Assembly: GCA_964508135.1 (NCBI GenBank)
Contig: CAZDSU010000014.1
Coordinates: 48,738-112,737, forward strand
From: UBA6168 sp964508135
GTDB lineage: Bacteria; Bacteroidota; Bacteroidia; Chitinophagales; Saprospiraceae
Reading direction: 5' to 3'
Length of the DNA: 64,000 bases
Both the position numbers and the translations under genes were made by a program. Of the stretch, positions 52,157 through 61,100 are shown one piece after another. How positions within the stretch are numbered: the first letter of the stretch is position 1; every line of letters begins with the position of its first letter. The notes below the pieces were generated by a model. The model worked only from the letters and a program-made list of their open reading frames with translations, did no database searches and was not told the origin of the DNA.

Positions 52157-52391
52157 AATTTGATTTCAAACCTCCCTTGCCATAGCTTTTCCGGGCATCT
52201 TTCCGCCCAAAATCCTCTTCAAAATTTCAAACCTAAGCAAGCGAGGTAATTTCCGGTTTTGCGATTAACTAGGTGCAAAGAAAGGGGTTTTTTAAAAAAG
52301 GATCAAGAAACTTCTCCTTCCCATGCAAAAACAATGGCCATGTGGTGCAAATGATTGAAGTCCATCACGACACCACATGGCCTCAAAAATA

Positions 52392-53897
52392 TCAGTTTTT
52401 AGGCGTCAATTTGATGTACTGCGCCTTCATTTGCTCGAAACTTGGCATGTCCTTGTAGTGCCATTTGGCAAGGATTTTCCCATCCTTCCAAAGCACGATG
52501 CCTGGATTGGAGCGCTGAATCGTCTTCAACAGTAAATCGTCGGCGGTGAAGAACGGGTAGTCGCTTCCTGTTTGCTCCTTGAAACGGGCGATTACCGCTG
52601 GGTCGTTAGGAGCAGTGGCTGCAAAAAATTTGACGCCAGTACCCTTTGCTGCATTGATGACTGGGTTGATGACTTTGACAAATCGGTCCATGTATTCTGG
52701 ATCAAAATTGACAGTTTCTTCCTTCACCTCTTTTGGGTTAACCGACTCAACTCGCTGCACAAACTGCATGGAATCGGTGCCTTCAATTTTGATAGAATCG
52801 GTGACGTAGGTCGTATCGTTTACCGTTGTGGTTTTGATTTCTTTTCCAGCTTCTTTCAGCTTGTAGGCTACCACCATCAGGAAATATCCTGAATCTTGAA
52901 GTAGGGCATCCGTCATGTTGGAGCCGTCGGGGGCGGTGATTTCAAACTCGCTGATTTTGGAGTGTTCGTAGTCGGCATTGGCCTTTACTTGCTCCATTTC
53001 CCATTCGGCTTCCGGGTATTTTTCGTACTCCTTCATGTACTGTTCGTAGGGTACAGTGATTGTTTGGCCGCTCGATTTGCTCTTCATTTTATAGGCCAGC
53101 ACTTTATAAGCCGCAGCTTCTTCGGCTGCCTCCTTTTCGCGCTGCGCCCGCACGTCAACGCCTGCACGGAATGGACGGAAATCAATCACCGGCTCGTTCA
53201 TGAAAGTGTTGTAATAGCTGAATGCGGCAAAGCCAATCGCCACCAATAAAACCAGCCAGCGGCGAACGCCGAGCGTGAAATGTTCGTGCATGTTTTTATG
53301 CTTAAAAACAAAGTAAAGTGCTGGCAGGAGCAGGAAAACATCTTTCATGAAACTGACTTTGGGCTTCAGTTTCAAGAAGTCGCCAAAGCAGCCACAATCG
53401 GTGACCCGCATATTGGTCTTGACGTAGACACCCCATTTGCCAAACTCAAAGAAGTTTGCACCTGACGGCACGTAGCCCGTAAGGTAGGTGTAGCCAGTTA
53501 GCCCCGTGAAAAATGTCACCAATAACAGAAAAAGCCAGCTCGTCAGCTTTGGCCGGTAGGCCAAAATCAGCATGACGCCAAGTGCTATCTCGAAAACAAT
53601 CATCCCCAATGAAAAAATGACGGATTGCTCTGAAAGCCACGGAAACATTGGGGCAATAGGCTTCAATGCTGTTTCCCCCAAAGTGTAGTAGAACTCGGCA
53701 AAATATTGCTCCATTTTGAAGGCTGTGCCAAGTGGGTCAACTGCCTTGACGAATCCGGAAAAGATGAACAGCGAGCCGCAAAAATGCTGGAGATAGGTCA
53801 TCAGCCAACTTTTTTGGACCTTGAAAACGAAGCCCGTGAGCGCAGTTAATACCGCTGCTGCGATGCCGATGTAGAGTAAAAGGGTATAAATTGTCAT
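52392..53897 (-). CDS. DoxX-like membrane protein with C-terminal thioredoxin-like part (BT_3928 type)
   Basis: This is a 501-aa protein. An N-terminal transmembrane helix (6-25) is followed by a DoxX-like four-helix membrane domain ('HFCGSLFIFSGFVKAVDPLGTAFKMEQYFAEF', 'GMIVFEIALGVMLIL'). A conserved 'TDCGCFGDFLKLKPKVSFMKDVFLLLPALY' segment is reminiscent of MauE/DoxX redox proteins. Residues about 250-400 are a charged periplasmic region, and the final 100 aa resemble a thioredoxin-like fold ('FFAATAPNDPAVIARFKEQTGSDYPFFTADDLLLK'). Neighbourhood with DUF1599 is the usual Bacteroidota arrangement. Its function is unproven. Confidence 0.8.
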   Translation of the reverse strand: MTIYTLLLYIGIAAAVLTALTGFVFKVQKSWLMTYLQHFCGSLFIFSGFVKAVDPLGTAFKMEQYFAEFYYTLGETALKPIAPMFPWLSEQSVIFSLGMIVFEIALGVMLILAYRPKLTSWLFLLLVTFFTGLTGYTYLTGYVPSGANFFEFGKWGVYVKTNMRVTDCGCFGDFLKLKPKVSFMKDVFLLLPALYFVFKHKNMHEHFTLGVRRWLVLLVAIGFAAFSYYNTFMNEPVIDFRPFRAGVDVRAQREKEAAEEAAAYKVLAYKMKSKSSGQTITVPYEQYMKEYEKYPEAEWEMEQVKANADYEHSKISEFEITAPDGSNMTDALLQDSGYFLMVVAYKLKEAGKEIKTTTVNDTTYVTDSIKIEGTDSMQFVQRVESVNPKEVKEETVNFDPEYMDRFVKVINPVINAAKGTGVKFFAATAPNDPAVIARFKEQTGSDYPFFTADDLLLKTIQRSNPGIVLWKDGKILAKWHYKDMPSFEQMKAQYIKLTPKN

Positions 53898-54052
53898 AAA
53901 ACAGCGTTTTGGTTGGTTAGCGAGTTGGCGTTTTGGGCAATCCCTGCAAACACCATAAACCGCGTATAACCAATGAAAAAATCATTTTTGAAAAGCTTTG
54001 ACGGCAAGTTGGCGTTTTGCAGGCACTGCCAACACGCCAATACGCCAAAATC

Positions 54053-54592
54053 CTAACTTTCCGATAAAAGAATCAGGGCAAAAATAGCATAGTTGGCAAT
54101 GTCGGCATAATTGGCGTCAAGTCCCTCTGAAATCAGTGTCTTGCCCTTATTTTCCTCCATTTGCCGGATGCGCAGTATTTTCATCAAAATCAAGTCGGTG
54201 ATAGAGCTGATGCGCATGTCACGCCAAGCTTCGCCATAGTCGTGGTTTTTGGCAATCATTAGGTTGCGTACTATTTCCACCTGGTTTTCATAGAGAACCT
54301 GAGCTTGCACTGGGGAAAGTTCCAGTTCCTCCTCCCCACCAAGTTCGAGCTGGATGAGCGCCATGTAGGCGTAGTTGACCAAGCCAATGAAGTCCCCTTC
54401 AATGGAATCTTCCACCATTTGCCTCGATTTTTCGTCAATGCTACGGATGCGTTTTGCCTTGATGAAAAGCTGGTCAGTCAGAGAGGAGGGGCGCAGGATG
54501 CGCCATGCCGTGCCGTAATCGTGGGTCTTTTTCAGGAAAATGTCCTGGCACCGTTTCACCACCGCGTCGTATTGTGTCAAGGTCTTTTCCAC
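54053..54592 (-). CDS. DUF1599 protein with internal duplication
   Basis: This is a 179-aa protein made of two similar helical halves. 'FLKKTHDYGTAWRILRPSSLTDQLFIKAKRIRSIDE' (about 18-53) and 'MIAKNHDYGEAWRDMRISSITDLILMKILRIRQMEE' (about 110-146) share H-D-Y-G-x-A-W and the following pattern. Each half ends with 'D...L.NYA..ALI.L'. The HDYG motif suggests a metal-binding MazG/dUTPase-like helical fold, which is inference. It is encoded upstream of the DoxX-like gene on the same strand. Confidence 0.82.
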   Translation of the reverse strand: MEKTLTQYDAVVKRCQDIFLKKTHDYGTAWRILRPSSLTDQLFIKAKRIRSIDEKSRQMVEDSIEGDFIGLVNYAYMALIQLELGGEEELELSPVQAQVLYENQVEIVRNLMIAKNHDYGEAWRDMRISSITDLILMKILRIRQMEENKGKTLISEGLDANYADIANYAIFALILLSES

Positions 54593-54811
54593 TTGATTGT
54601 TTGCTTTGAAAAGTGGTGTTGCGAATAACTTTGGACAACCTTCCAGTCACTTTTCTTGTTCAAGGCAAAATTAGCCGTGATTTGAATTTATTTCTTGAAA
54701 TTATCCACAGAAAGCCGGGGCATCTGCCGCGCAAATTTGAATTTATTTTTATCAAAACCGCTGTTAATGCCCTTTGAATTCGGTTAAACGGGTGTTAACA
54801 AATTATCAGCA

Positions 54812-55063
54812 ATGGTTCAAATTCTCAAATACATCTTCATTCTGCCTGTCCGATTTTACCAGCGGGTCATCTCACCATTTACCCCGGCGTCCTGCCGCTA
54901 CTACCCAACCTGCTCACAATATACGATAGACGCCATTCAAGAATGGGGCGCTTTCAAGGGCATCTGGATGGGGCTGAAACGATTGGCAAGCTGCCATCCG
55001 TGGTCGCCCGGAGGCTACGATCCGGTGCCAAAAAATGATGCGCACAATCACCATCACTGCTGA
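54812..55063 (+). CDS. yidD: Membrane protein insertion efficiency factor YidD
   Basis: This is an 83-aa protein with the full YidD fingerprint 'FYQRVISPFTPASCRYYPTCSQYTIDAI..WGAFKGIWMGLKRLASCHPWSPGGYDPVP'. It assists YidC-dependent insertion at the membrane. The C-terminus is His-rich (HNHHHC). Its last 10 bp overlap the end of the convergent DUF4159 gene. Confidence 0.95.
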   Translation: MVQILKYIFILPVRFYQRVISPFTPASCRYYPTCSQYTIDAIQEWGAFKGIWMGLKRLASCHPWSPGGYDPVPKNDAHNHHHC

Positions 55064-55704
55064 AAAACAAACTGCACCAAGTTCGCCCCCATTTTCAGTG
55101 CCTGCTGCCGTTTTTCTTCTGGGTCGTTGTGGACGGAGGGGTCTTCCCAACCATCGCCGAGGTCGCATTCATAACTGTAAAAGCAAACCAGCCGGCCTTC
55201 CCAGAACAGTCCAAATCCCTGTGAGGGCTTGTCGTCGTGCTTGTGGACTTTGGGCAGCCCATTTTTGAACTCAAATTTTTGGTGGTAAACAGGGTGGTTG
55301 TAAGGGAGTTCGATGAACTGCAATTCTGGGAACACCTTTTTCATGGCGGGCCGCACGAACGGGTCAAGGCCGTAGTTGTCGTCAATGTGCAAAAAGCCGC
55401 CACCAATCAGGTAATTGCGCATGTTTTCAGCCTCGGCATCGGAAAAGACGACGTTGCCGTGGCCAGTCATGTGTACGAAGGCGTAGTTGAAAAGCTCAAC
55501 GCTGCCAGACTCCACGGTGGCATAGTCTGGGTCGAGGTCAGTGCCAAGTTGTTCGTTGCAGAAGCGGGTCAAGTTGGTCAGCGAGGTGGGGTTGGCGTAC
55601 CAGTCGCCGCCGCCGTTGTACTTCAGCAGTGCCAGTTTGTTGGGCGCATTTCCCGCAGGGAAAAAACCAATGAGCGATAAAAGTACCAGTGATAAGATTT
55701 TCAT
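55054..55704 (-). CDS. DUF4159-domain secreted protein
   Basis: This is a 216-aa protein with a signal peptide (1-19, 'GNA'). The DUF4159 pattern is 'LALLKYNGGGDWYANPTSLTNLTRFCNEQLGTDLD', 'FNYAFVHMTGHGNVVFSDAEAENMRNYLIGGGFLHIDDNYGLDPFVRPAMKKVFPE' and 'LPYNHPVYH', the glutamine-amidotransferase-like fold. The function is unknown; relatives sit near MoxR/DUF58 clusters in other phyla. It is encoded 7 bp after rsmE on the same strand and probably cotranscribed. Confidence 0.88.
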   Translation of the reverse strand: MKILSLVLLSLIGFFPAGNAPNKLALLKYNGGGDWYANPTSLTNLTRFCNEQLGTDLDPDYATVESGSVELFNYAFVHMTGHGNVVFSDAEAENMRNYLIGGGFLHIDDNYGLDPFVRPAMKKVFPELQFIELPYNHPVYHQKFEFKNGLPKVHKHDDKPSQGFGLFWEGRLVCFYSYECDLGDGWEDPSVHNDPEEKRQQALKMGANLVQFVFQQ

Positions 55705-55710
55705 TTCTAT

Positions 55711-56421
55711 TTAAATATTGACTAAATGAACAGTATGGCATGCCACAATTCCTGCCGTTTCCGTCCTGAGCCGGTTGGCACCTAGACCAACTTCCTTGAA
55801 ACCACGTGCCATTGCTTGTTGTACTTCGGCCTCAGAAAAATCGCCCTCCGGCCCGATGAGTATGGTAACGTCCGCACCTGCCGGACAGTTGTTTTTTAGG
55901 TGGGGCAAATTTGCAACATGGCAATGGGGGATAAAACGAGCACCGGGCGTCTTGGTTTCAAACTTTTTTATAAAATCCTCAAAATCAACGAGTTCATTCA
56001 AGATAGGCAAGCGGGTGCGCAGGCACTGTTTGGCGGCAGAGAGGATGATTTTTTCGAGGCGGTCGTAACGCAACTTGCTGCGCTCGGTGTGCTTGGTGAG
56101 GAGTGGCGTTATTTCGTCAACGCCGATTTCTGTGGCTTTTTCCAAGAACCATTCAAAGCGGTCCATGTTCTTGAGCGGTGCAACCGCCATGTGCAAGCGG
56201 AAGCTGGTGTGGTCGGTGCCCACGTGCTTAACCATTATTTTCACTACAACCTGTCGCTTGGTGGCCTCTGTGATTTGACCTTCGTACCAATGCCCAACCC
56301 CATCAATGAAATGTACTGCATCGCCCGGTTTCTTCCGCAAGACTTGCGTGCAATGCTTGGATTCTTCCTCGGAGAAATTTGCAAAATCGCCCTGGATGTC
56401 GTTGCAGTAGAATAAAATCAT
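55711..56421 (-). CDS. rsmE: 16S rRNA (uracil1498-N3)-methyltransferase
   Basis: This is a 236-aa SPOUT methyltransferase. The N-terminal PUA-like domain includes 'EESKHCTQVLRKKPGDAVHFIDGVGHWYEGQI'. 'DRFEWFLEKATEIGVDEITPLLTKHTERS' and the SAM knot 'ILIGPEGDFSEAEVQQAMARGFKEVGLGANRLRTETA' are diagnostic of RsmE. It modifies U1498 of the small subunit. Confidence 0.94.
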   Translation of the reverse strand: MILFYCNDIQGDFANFSEEESKHCTQVLRKKPGDAVHFIDGVGHWYEGQITEATKRQVVVKIMVKHVGTDHTSFRLHMAVAPLKNMDRFEWFLEKATEIGVDEITPLLTKHTERSKLRYDRLEKIILSAAKQCLRTRLPILNELVDFEDFIKKFETKTPGARFIPHCHVANLPHLKNNCPAGADVTILIGPEGDFSEAEVQQAMARGFKEVGLGANRLRTETAGIVACHTVHLVNI

Positions 56422-56582
56422 GCGGCAAAAATAGCATTACCAACCATGTTTGACGGTGTTTTAATCTACCGCCAAGGCAATTGTTCGAGGCGGCCAACCT
56501 ATGGGTGAAACAACCTCTACCAACTTTCCTAACCTCCATTTGTTCTCTCCACGAAAAATGTCGTCAAAAGGGGAAATCCACT

Positions 56583-56590
56583 TACTTTTG
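56583..56590 (+). promoter_or_regulatory. Candidate -7 promoter box upstream of rseP
   Basis: TACTTTTG fits the TAnnTTTG consensus and lies 73 bp before the rseP ATG. A matching -33 TTTG is not found at standard spacing, so support is partial. Confidence 0.35.
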
Positions 56591-56663
56591 CGCTTCATAA
56601 AAAAAGGGGTATGCAATCAGGGGTATTCAATCCTCGCATTTCTCCAAAATTCAGACTCGAAAT

Positions 56664-58043
56664 ATGGAAATTCTCATCAAGGTTGGGCAGTTGATTTTAA
56701 GCCTCTCTATTCTGATAGTGCTGCACGAACTCGGCCACTTTCTGCCCGCAAAATGGTTCAAGACAAGGGTTGAAAAGTTCTACCTTTTCTTCGACCCCTA
56801 TTTTGAGCTTTTCAAAAAGAAAATTGGGGAAACGGAATACGGCATCGGCTGGCTCCCGCTGGGCGGTTACGTAAAAATAGCTGGAATGGTGGACGAGAGC
56901 TTCGATACGGAGCAAATGAAATCGCCACCACAACCTTGGGAATTCCGTTCGAAGCCAGCTTGGCAGCGCCTCATCATCATGCTTGGTGGCGTGACGGTCA
57001 ACTTCATCCTTGGCTTCTTGATTTACTCCATGATTTTCTGGACTTGGGGCGAGGAGTACCTTCCAACCAAAAACGTTACCAATGGCGTCCATCCCGACTC
57101 TTTGGGTCTCGTCATCGGAATACAGCCAGGCGACCAAGTCGTGGCGGTGGACACCTATCAGCTCGAACGCTTTAGCCCAGGAATGGTGAAGAGCCGAATT
57201 GTGATTGACGGTGCAAGGACGCTCACCGTGGAACGAAACGGTCAGCCCATTAAGCTCGAAATCTCAAATGAGGTAGCCGAATTCCTTTCACTCAACAAAA
57301 ACAAGGATGTATCGCTCTTTGGCCTGAGAAGGCCGTTCAGGGTGGATGGTTTTGGGGAATACTGCACGGGGATGCTTTTCTGGAAAAAATGCGAAAAGTC
57401 ACCCGCTGAAAAGGCTGGCATTCAAGTAGGAGACCAAATCATCGGTCTGAACGGTCAACCAACCGCCTATTTTGAGGAATTTTATGACAAATTGACGAAA
57501 GAAAGAATGAAGGACACAGACCTTGAGGTTCAAGTGCTTCGGGATAATAAGGATACCCTCAACCTCACTGTTAGGTCGGACGAGCAGGGTAGGATAGGGG
57601 CAGCCATCGTAGGCGATTTAAAAAAATTCTACACCCTGGAGCAACAGGACTACACGCTGCTTGGCTCATTTTCGGCTGGCTGGAACCGGGTCGGACATTT
57701 CCTTGGCACTCAAATGAAAGCCTATGGAAAAATGTTCTCCGGGGACCTCAAGGTAACGGAAAGCCTCGGTAGCTTCATCACCATCGGCGGTATGTTCTCG
57801 CCAAAATGGGACTGGCAATCGTTCTGGAACCTGACCGCCATGCTTTCGCTCGTTTTGGCCTTCATCAATCTGCTTCCAATACCCGCCCTCGACGGCGGCC
57901 ACGTAGTGTTCCTGTTGTTCGAGGTCCTGACCGGCAAAAAACCGAGCGACAAGTTCATGGAAATTGCCACCATGATAGGCTTCGTCATCCTCATCGCTTT
58001 GATGGTCTTCGCCTTGGGACTTGATATTTCGAGGTTGTTTTAG
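56664..58043 (+). CDS. rseP: Site-2 (RIP) metalloprotease RseP
   Basis: This is a 459-aa membrane protease. The zinc motif H-E-x-x-H is at 21-25 ('VLHELGHFLPAKWF') in the first transmembrane helix. 'GIGWLPLGGYVKIAGMVDES', a second helix ('RLIIMLGGVTVNFILGFLIYSMIFW'), and two PDZ segments ('GIQPGDQVVAVD' and 'GIQVGDQIIGLNGQPT') follow. The third ligand motif 'LLPIPALDGGHVVFLLFEVLTGKKPSD' comes near the C-terminus. It cleaves anti-sigma factors and signal peptide remnants within the membrane. Confidence 0.95.
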   Translation: MEILIKVGQLILSLSILIVLHELGHFLPAKWFKTRVEKFYLFFDPYFELFKKKIGETEYGIGWLPLGGYVKIAGMVDESFDTEQMKSPPQPWEFRSKPAWQRLIIMLGGVTVNFILGFLIYSMIFWTWGEEYLPTKNVTNGVHPDSLGLVIGIQPGDQVVAVDTYQLERFSPGMVKSRIVIDGARTLTVERNGQPIKLEISNEVAEFLSLNKNKDVSLFGLRRPFRVDGFGEYCTGMLFWKKCEKSPAEKAGIQVGDQIIGLNGQPTAYFEEFYDKLTKERMKDTDLEVQVLRDNKDTLNLTVRSDEQGRIGAAIVGDLKKFYTLEQQDYTLLGSFSAGWNRVGHFLGTQMKAYGKMFSGDLKVTESLGSFITIGGMFSPKWDWQSFWNLTAMLSLVLAFINLLPIPALDGGHVVFLLFEVLTGKKPSDKFMEIATMIGFVILIALMVFALGLDISRLF

Positions 58044-58049
58044 GGGGTA

Positions 58050-58120
58050 GGTTATTGAGTTATTGGGATATTGTTCGCCCCAATAACCCAATAACCCAAT
58101 AACCCAATAACCCAATACCT
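58050..58120. repeat. TTATTGGG / CCCAATAA inverted low-complexity repeat
   Basis: GGTTATTGAGTTATTGGG is followed by a series of CCCAATAA units, able to fold into an imperfect hairpin. It fills the gap between rseP and hscB. It is the same repeat as at 31836..31907 and 58822..58933. Confidence 0.75.
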
Positions 58121-58128
58121 ATTTCATA

Positions 58129-58665
58129 ATGAACCACTTCGAATTTTTCAACATACCCCTCTCGTTTTACCCGGATTTGGTGGACTTGAAGCAGCGATAC
58201 TTGAAGAACAGCAAGCTTTTTCACCCTGATTTTCATACACTGGCGGAGGCAGAGAAACAGGCGGAAACAGAGAGCCAATCCACGCACAACAACGAGGCAT
58301 ACCAAGTGCTGGCCGATTTCGACAAACGATTGAAATACATCCTGGAGTTAAAAGGAATGCTGGAAGATAACAAGAACGAAATCCCGCAGGAATTCCTTTT
58401 GGAAATGATGGACGTCAACGAAGCCATCATGGAATTGGAGTTCGACTTCGACGAGGCGATGTACCAAAAAGCAATTCAGGATGCCACGGAACTCGAAACT
58501 TCGCTCTTAGCCGCTGTGCAGCCTGTGATGGAAGGCTATGTGGATGGCGTCACACCATCCGAAACGCTGGCACCTGTGGTAGATTTTTTTTTAAAAAGAA
58601 GATACCTTTGGAGAATAAAGGAAAATTTGAATAAATTTGCACCCGCTTCAATGGAAGTGCGCTGA
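58129..58665 (+). CDS. hscB: Fe-S co-chaperone HscB (J-domain protein)
   Basis: This is a 178-aa protein. The N-terminal J domain has the HPD motif at 32-34 ('LKNSKLFHPDFH'), preceded by 'NHFEFFNIPLSFYPDLVDLKQRYL'. The C-terminal three-helix HscB domain includes 'NEIPQEFLLEMMDVNEAIMEL'. It delivers IscU to the HscA/DnaK chaperone. It is encoded 16 kb from iscSUA, not in one isc operon, and no hscA is in the window. Confidence 0.92.
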   Translation: MNHFEFFNIPLSFYPDLVDLKQRYLKNSKLFHPDFHTLAEAEKQAETESQSTHNNEAYQVLADFDKRLKYILELKGMLEDNKNEIPQEFLLEMMDVNEAIMELEFDFDEAMYQKAIQDATELETSLLAAVQPVMEGYVDGVTPSETLAPVVDFFLKRRYLWRIKENLNKFAPASMEVR

Positions 58666-58736
58666 TTGGAGTACCCACTATTTTATATTTTCACCTTAAT
58701 CAATTGACAATCAGCGTTTTGCAACAACAAGTGTAT

Positions 58737-58819
58737 GCCGAAGTGGCGGAATGGTAGACGCGCTGGATTCAAAATCCAGTATAGGCAACTATGTGTGGGT
58801 TCGAGTCCCACCTTCGGTA
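58737..58819 (+). tRNA. tRNA-Leu (anticodon CAA)
   Basis: The acceptor GCCGAAG pairs with CTTCGGT (G:U at 1:72) and the discriminator is A. The D-arm is 'GCGGAATGGTAGACGC'. The anticodon stem CTGGA/TCCAG encloses loop TTCAAAA, so the anticodon is CAA. A long class II variable arm (TATAGGCAACTATG region) and 'GTGGGTTCGAGTCCCAC' for the T-arm complete it. CCA is not encoded. Confidence 0.95.
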
Positions 58820-58821
58820 CG

Positions 58822-58933
58822 AATTGGGTTATTGGGGTAGTGGGTTATTAAGTTATTGGGTTATTGGGTTATTGAGATAATATTCTGACAATCACATCAT
58901 GGCAAAATAACCCAATAACCCAATAACCCAATC
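58822..58933. repeat. TTATTGGG inverted repeat between two tRNA-Leu genes
   Basis: GGGTTATTGGGGT and further TTATTGGG units up to about 58876 face ATAACCCAATAACCCAATAACCCAAT at 58907..58933. They could fold the spacer between the two tRNAs into a hairpin. Confidence 0.75.
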
Positions 58934-58944
58934 TCCTTTTGAAA

Positions 58945-59028
58945 GCCGAAATGGCGGAATTGGTAGACGCGCACGTTTCAGGGGCGTGTGTCTTCACGGG
59001 CGTGAGGGTTCGAGTCCCTCTTTCGGCA
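58945..59028 (+). tRNA. tRNA-Leu (anticodon CAG)
   Basis: The acceptor GCCGAAA/TTTCGGC has discriminator A. The anticodon stem CACGT/GCGTG has loop TTCAGGG, so the anticodon is CAG. It has a long variable arm and T-arm 'GAGGGTTCGAGTCCCTC'. CCA is not encoded. It lies 125 bp after the CAA tRNA, probably in the same transcript. Confidence 0.95.
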
Positions 59029-59031
59029 CTA

Positions 59032-59072
59032 TCACTCCAAAATTCTAGCATTTGCTAGGGTTTTTGGAGTGA
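59032..59072 (+). terminator. Hairpin immediately after tRNA-Leu(CAG)
   Basis: TCACTCCAAAA (59032..59042) and TTTTGGAGTGA (59062..59072) are an exact 11-bp stem, with an inner CTAGCA/TGCTAG pair. It starts 4 bp after the tRNA, so it may end the tRNA transcript. No T-run follows the stem. A processing role or a vestige of a tRNA-targeted insertion is also possible. Confidence 0.5.
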
Positions 59073-59293
59073 CGGTAACATTCCTCGGTTACTTCACCAA
59101 CGGCATTAAACTTGAGATGCCCACGGAAAAAAAATTGCCCTGCTTCCTATGTCTTTACAGCTGAAGATATCTCCGAAGGAAGCTTTTTTCACTAGACTTA
59201 TTCAAATGCTCAAGGACACCGCATTAAAGGTGTCTCAATCGTTAATCGCTGAGTAGCAACAACCAGCGTCAACGCGCACTTAGTCTCAAGCAC
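59073..59293 (+). other. Gap after the tRNAs with a 35-codon open frame
   Basis: An ATG frame at 59149..59256 encodes 35 residues (MSLQLKISPKEAFFTRLIQM...), with no recognisable family and no clear ribosome signal. It could be the remnant of a gene deleted next to the tRNA. Nothing else is visible before the convergent SWIM gene. Confidence 0.3.
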
Positions 59294-61057
59294 TCATATT
59301 CCTCCAATAGATTCTACTTCTTCCATATAAAACCTGCGCTTGGGAAACGCTGATTTAATAGCCGTAAAAAGTTTTTCGGCTAATGCACCAGCACCTTGTT
59401 TATGCAGGTGGTTCAACACTGCACGGAGCCGTTTGGATGCCTTGAGGCCGAGGTGGTCTGCGAGGAAATGTTTTAATAGTTTTTCGTAAAGGTTGAAGAC
59501 TGCTTCGGGTTTCTTTTTCAGGAGGTAATGGTCGAACTGGCCGAGCAAGTCCAGCGACTGCTGCTCGTCGAGCAGCCCAAGCAGTTCATCCAGCTTGCCT
59601 TCCCGGCCAAGGATGTGGGCGATGGTCGGGAAATTATGGCGGTAATCGTAGCGGCGCACGAGGTCGGCCAGCAGCGATTTGACAAAAGACTCCCAATTGC
59701 CCTTGTGGTTTTCTTGGCATTTATTGTAAAACTCAAAGTCCTGGGTTTCGAGAAATTTCTGCCGTGAAATGACGGTGATAACGTCCGCCTGGCCCTCCGC
59801 CTGTGCGATTTGTAGCTGGATGGCTTCCAGCTTCGATTTTATTTTCAAATCGTTGATAAGGCGGTGTCCCTTTTCCACCAGTGGTTTTATCCTTCGGAAA
59901 TCACCGGACGGCTCCACGGCATCCACCACCTGCATTAGCTTCTGGGGTGCTGAGAGACATTCAAGTGTGAAGGCTTTGGACTCGGGTTTCAGGCCGGGCA
60001 TTTCAAGCAGGTCGAGTTTTACCAGGTGTAGTTGGGAGCGGTAATTGGCTTCGAGTATCGCTTTTTCCAGTTCATGGTCAATGGCTTGCAGCACTTGCCG
60101 AGCTGCTTCGTCGTCCTTCGATATCGCTGCCCAGGTTTCGAGCAGTTGCCCCGAGAAACCGTTCAGTCGGTAGGAAGGGCGGCTGAACTCCGCTTCACAA
60201 AACTGGCTGATATCTTCCTGCAAATCGGGAGGAATGGGTAAGCTGACCAAATGCGCAATCTTGCCGAAGGCCATCTGCAACTGGTCACGGAGTGCGGGGT
60301 CGTCGCCTTCGAGCTTTTTCATGATTGGCGAAAACCGACCAATAATGGCTGCCAATATAGCCCAAGCCTCCCCGAAATGTTCCAGTGCGGTGGCATCGTC
60401 AGCCTGGCCAAGCAGTTCTTCGAGCATTTTTTGTAGCTGCCTGACCCCCACCGCGCTGATACGGTCGTTTGCCTTTCGGTAGGTCTGAATAGCGGCGTCG
60501 AGCAGCAGCCCGAACTTTTCCCGGTTGTCGGCAAGTGTCACTTTTGCGGCAAACTTTGCCCGGAGGGCCAACGAGAACTGCTTGTTCGTTCTGGCAAAAT
60601 TGCGGACAAAAGCGCCCAGCTCGTCCTGTGTCACGCTGTCGAGTATGGCATTGACGGTGAGCTTTTGGTGGGAAAAAGTCTTGGTTCGCTGGTCTTGTCG
60701 AGGTTCCCGCACCGTTTCTGAGAGCTTGCGTCGCAAGTTCAACAGGCCCGCCGCCACGTGGCCGCACATTCGTTCCCGCTCAAACACATCGCACTCGCAG
60801 GAGCAGGCTTTCACCTTCGACGGGCTAATCTGCATCTCTACTTCGAAGCCGTCCACGCTTGCAATCCAGAGATGGTGTTCGTTTTCAAACAGCTTTGTCA
60901 CCTTGCCCTCTTCCCACAGTTTCTCCCCAACCACCAAATGCTGGTCGCTGAGTTCGTGTTCAAGATTTTTTAAAAGAAAATTCAAGGTAAAATGAGTTTC
61001 TGACTGTTCTGTAAACGCAAAACCCCAAAGGTACACGCCTTTGGAGGTTTTACACAA
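59294..61057 (-). CDS. SWIM zinc-finger domain protein
   Basis: This is a 587-aa cytoplasmic protein. A SWIM-type zinc finger lies near the N-terminus: Cys85/Cys87/Cys89 then Cys98-x-His100 ('ACSCECDVFERERMCGHVAAGLL'), preceded by the typical 'GKVTKLFENEHHLWIASVDGFEVEM'. The remaining 480 residues are helical and repeat-like without catalytic motifs. SWIM proteins bind DNA or protein partners; in Bacteroidota they often lie beside SNF2 helicases, but none is here. The start is uncertain: the first 25 or so residues are poorly SWIM-like and a start near 'LNFLLKNLEHEL' is possible. Confidence 0.8.
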   Translation of the reverse strand: MCKTSKGVYLWGFAFTEQSETHFTLNFLLKNLEHELSDQHLVVGEKLWEEGKVTKLFENEHHLWIASVDGFEVEMQISPSKVKACSCECDVFERERMCGHVAAGLLNLRRKLSETVREPRQDQRTKTFSHQKLTVNAILDSVTQDELGAFVRNFARTNKQFSLALRAKFAAKVTLADNREKFGLLLDAAIQTYRKANDRISAVGVRQLQKMLEELLGQADDATALEHFGEAWAILAAIIGRFSPIMKKLEGDDPALRDQLQMAFGKIAHLVSLPIPPDLQEDISQFCEAEFSRPSYRLNGFSGQLLETWAAISKDDEAARQVLQAIDHELEKAILEANYRSQLHLVKLDLLEMPGLKPESKAFTLECLSAPQKLMQVVDAVEPSGDFRRIKPLVEKGHRLINDLKIKSKLEAIQLQIAQAEGQADVITVISRQKFLETQDFEFYNKCQENHKGNWESFVKSLLADLVRRYDYRHNFPTIAHILGREGKLDELLGLLDEQQSLDLLGQFDHYLLKKKPEAVFNLYEKLLKHFLADHLGLKASKRLRAVLNHLHKQGAGALAEKLFTAIKSAFPKRRFYMEEVESIGGI

Positions 61058-61068
61058 ACGAAAAAAGC

Positions 61069-61076
61069 TACCTTTG
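61069..61076 (+). promoter_or_regulatory. Candidate -7 promoter box upstream of sixA-like gene
   Basis: TACCTTTG fits TAnnTTTG and lies 24 bp before the ATG at 61101. This placement would start the transcript only a few bases upstream of translation and supports that ATG over the TTG at 61089. Confidence 0.45.
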
Positions 61077-61100
61077 GTTTTTTAAAATTTGACTAGAAAC

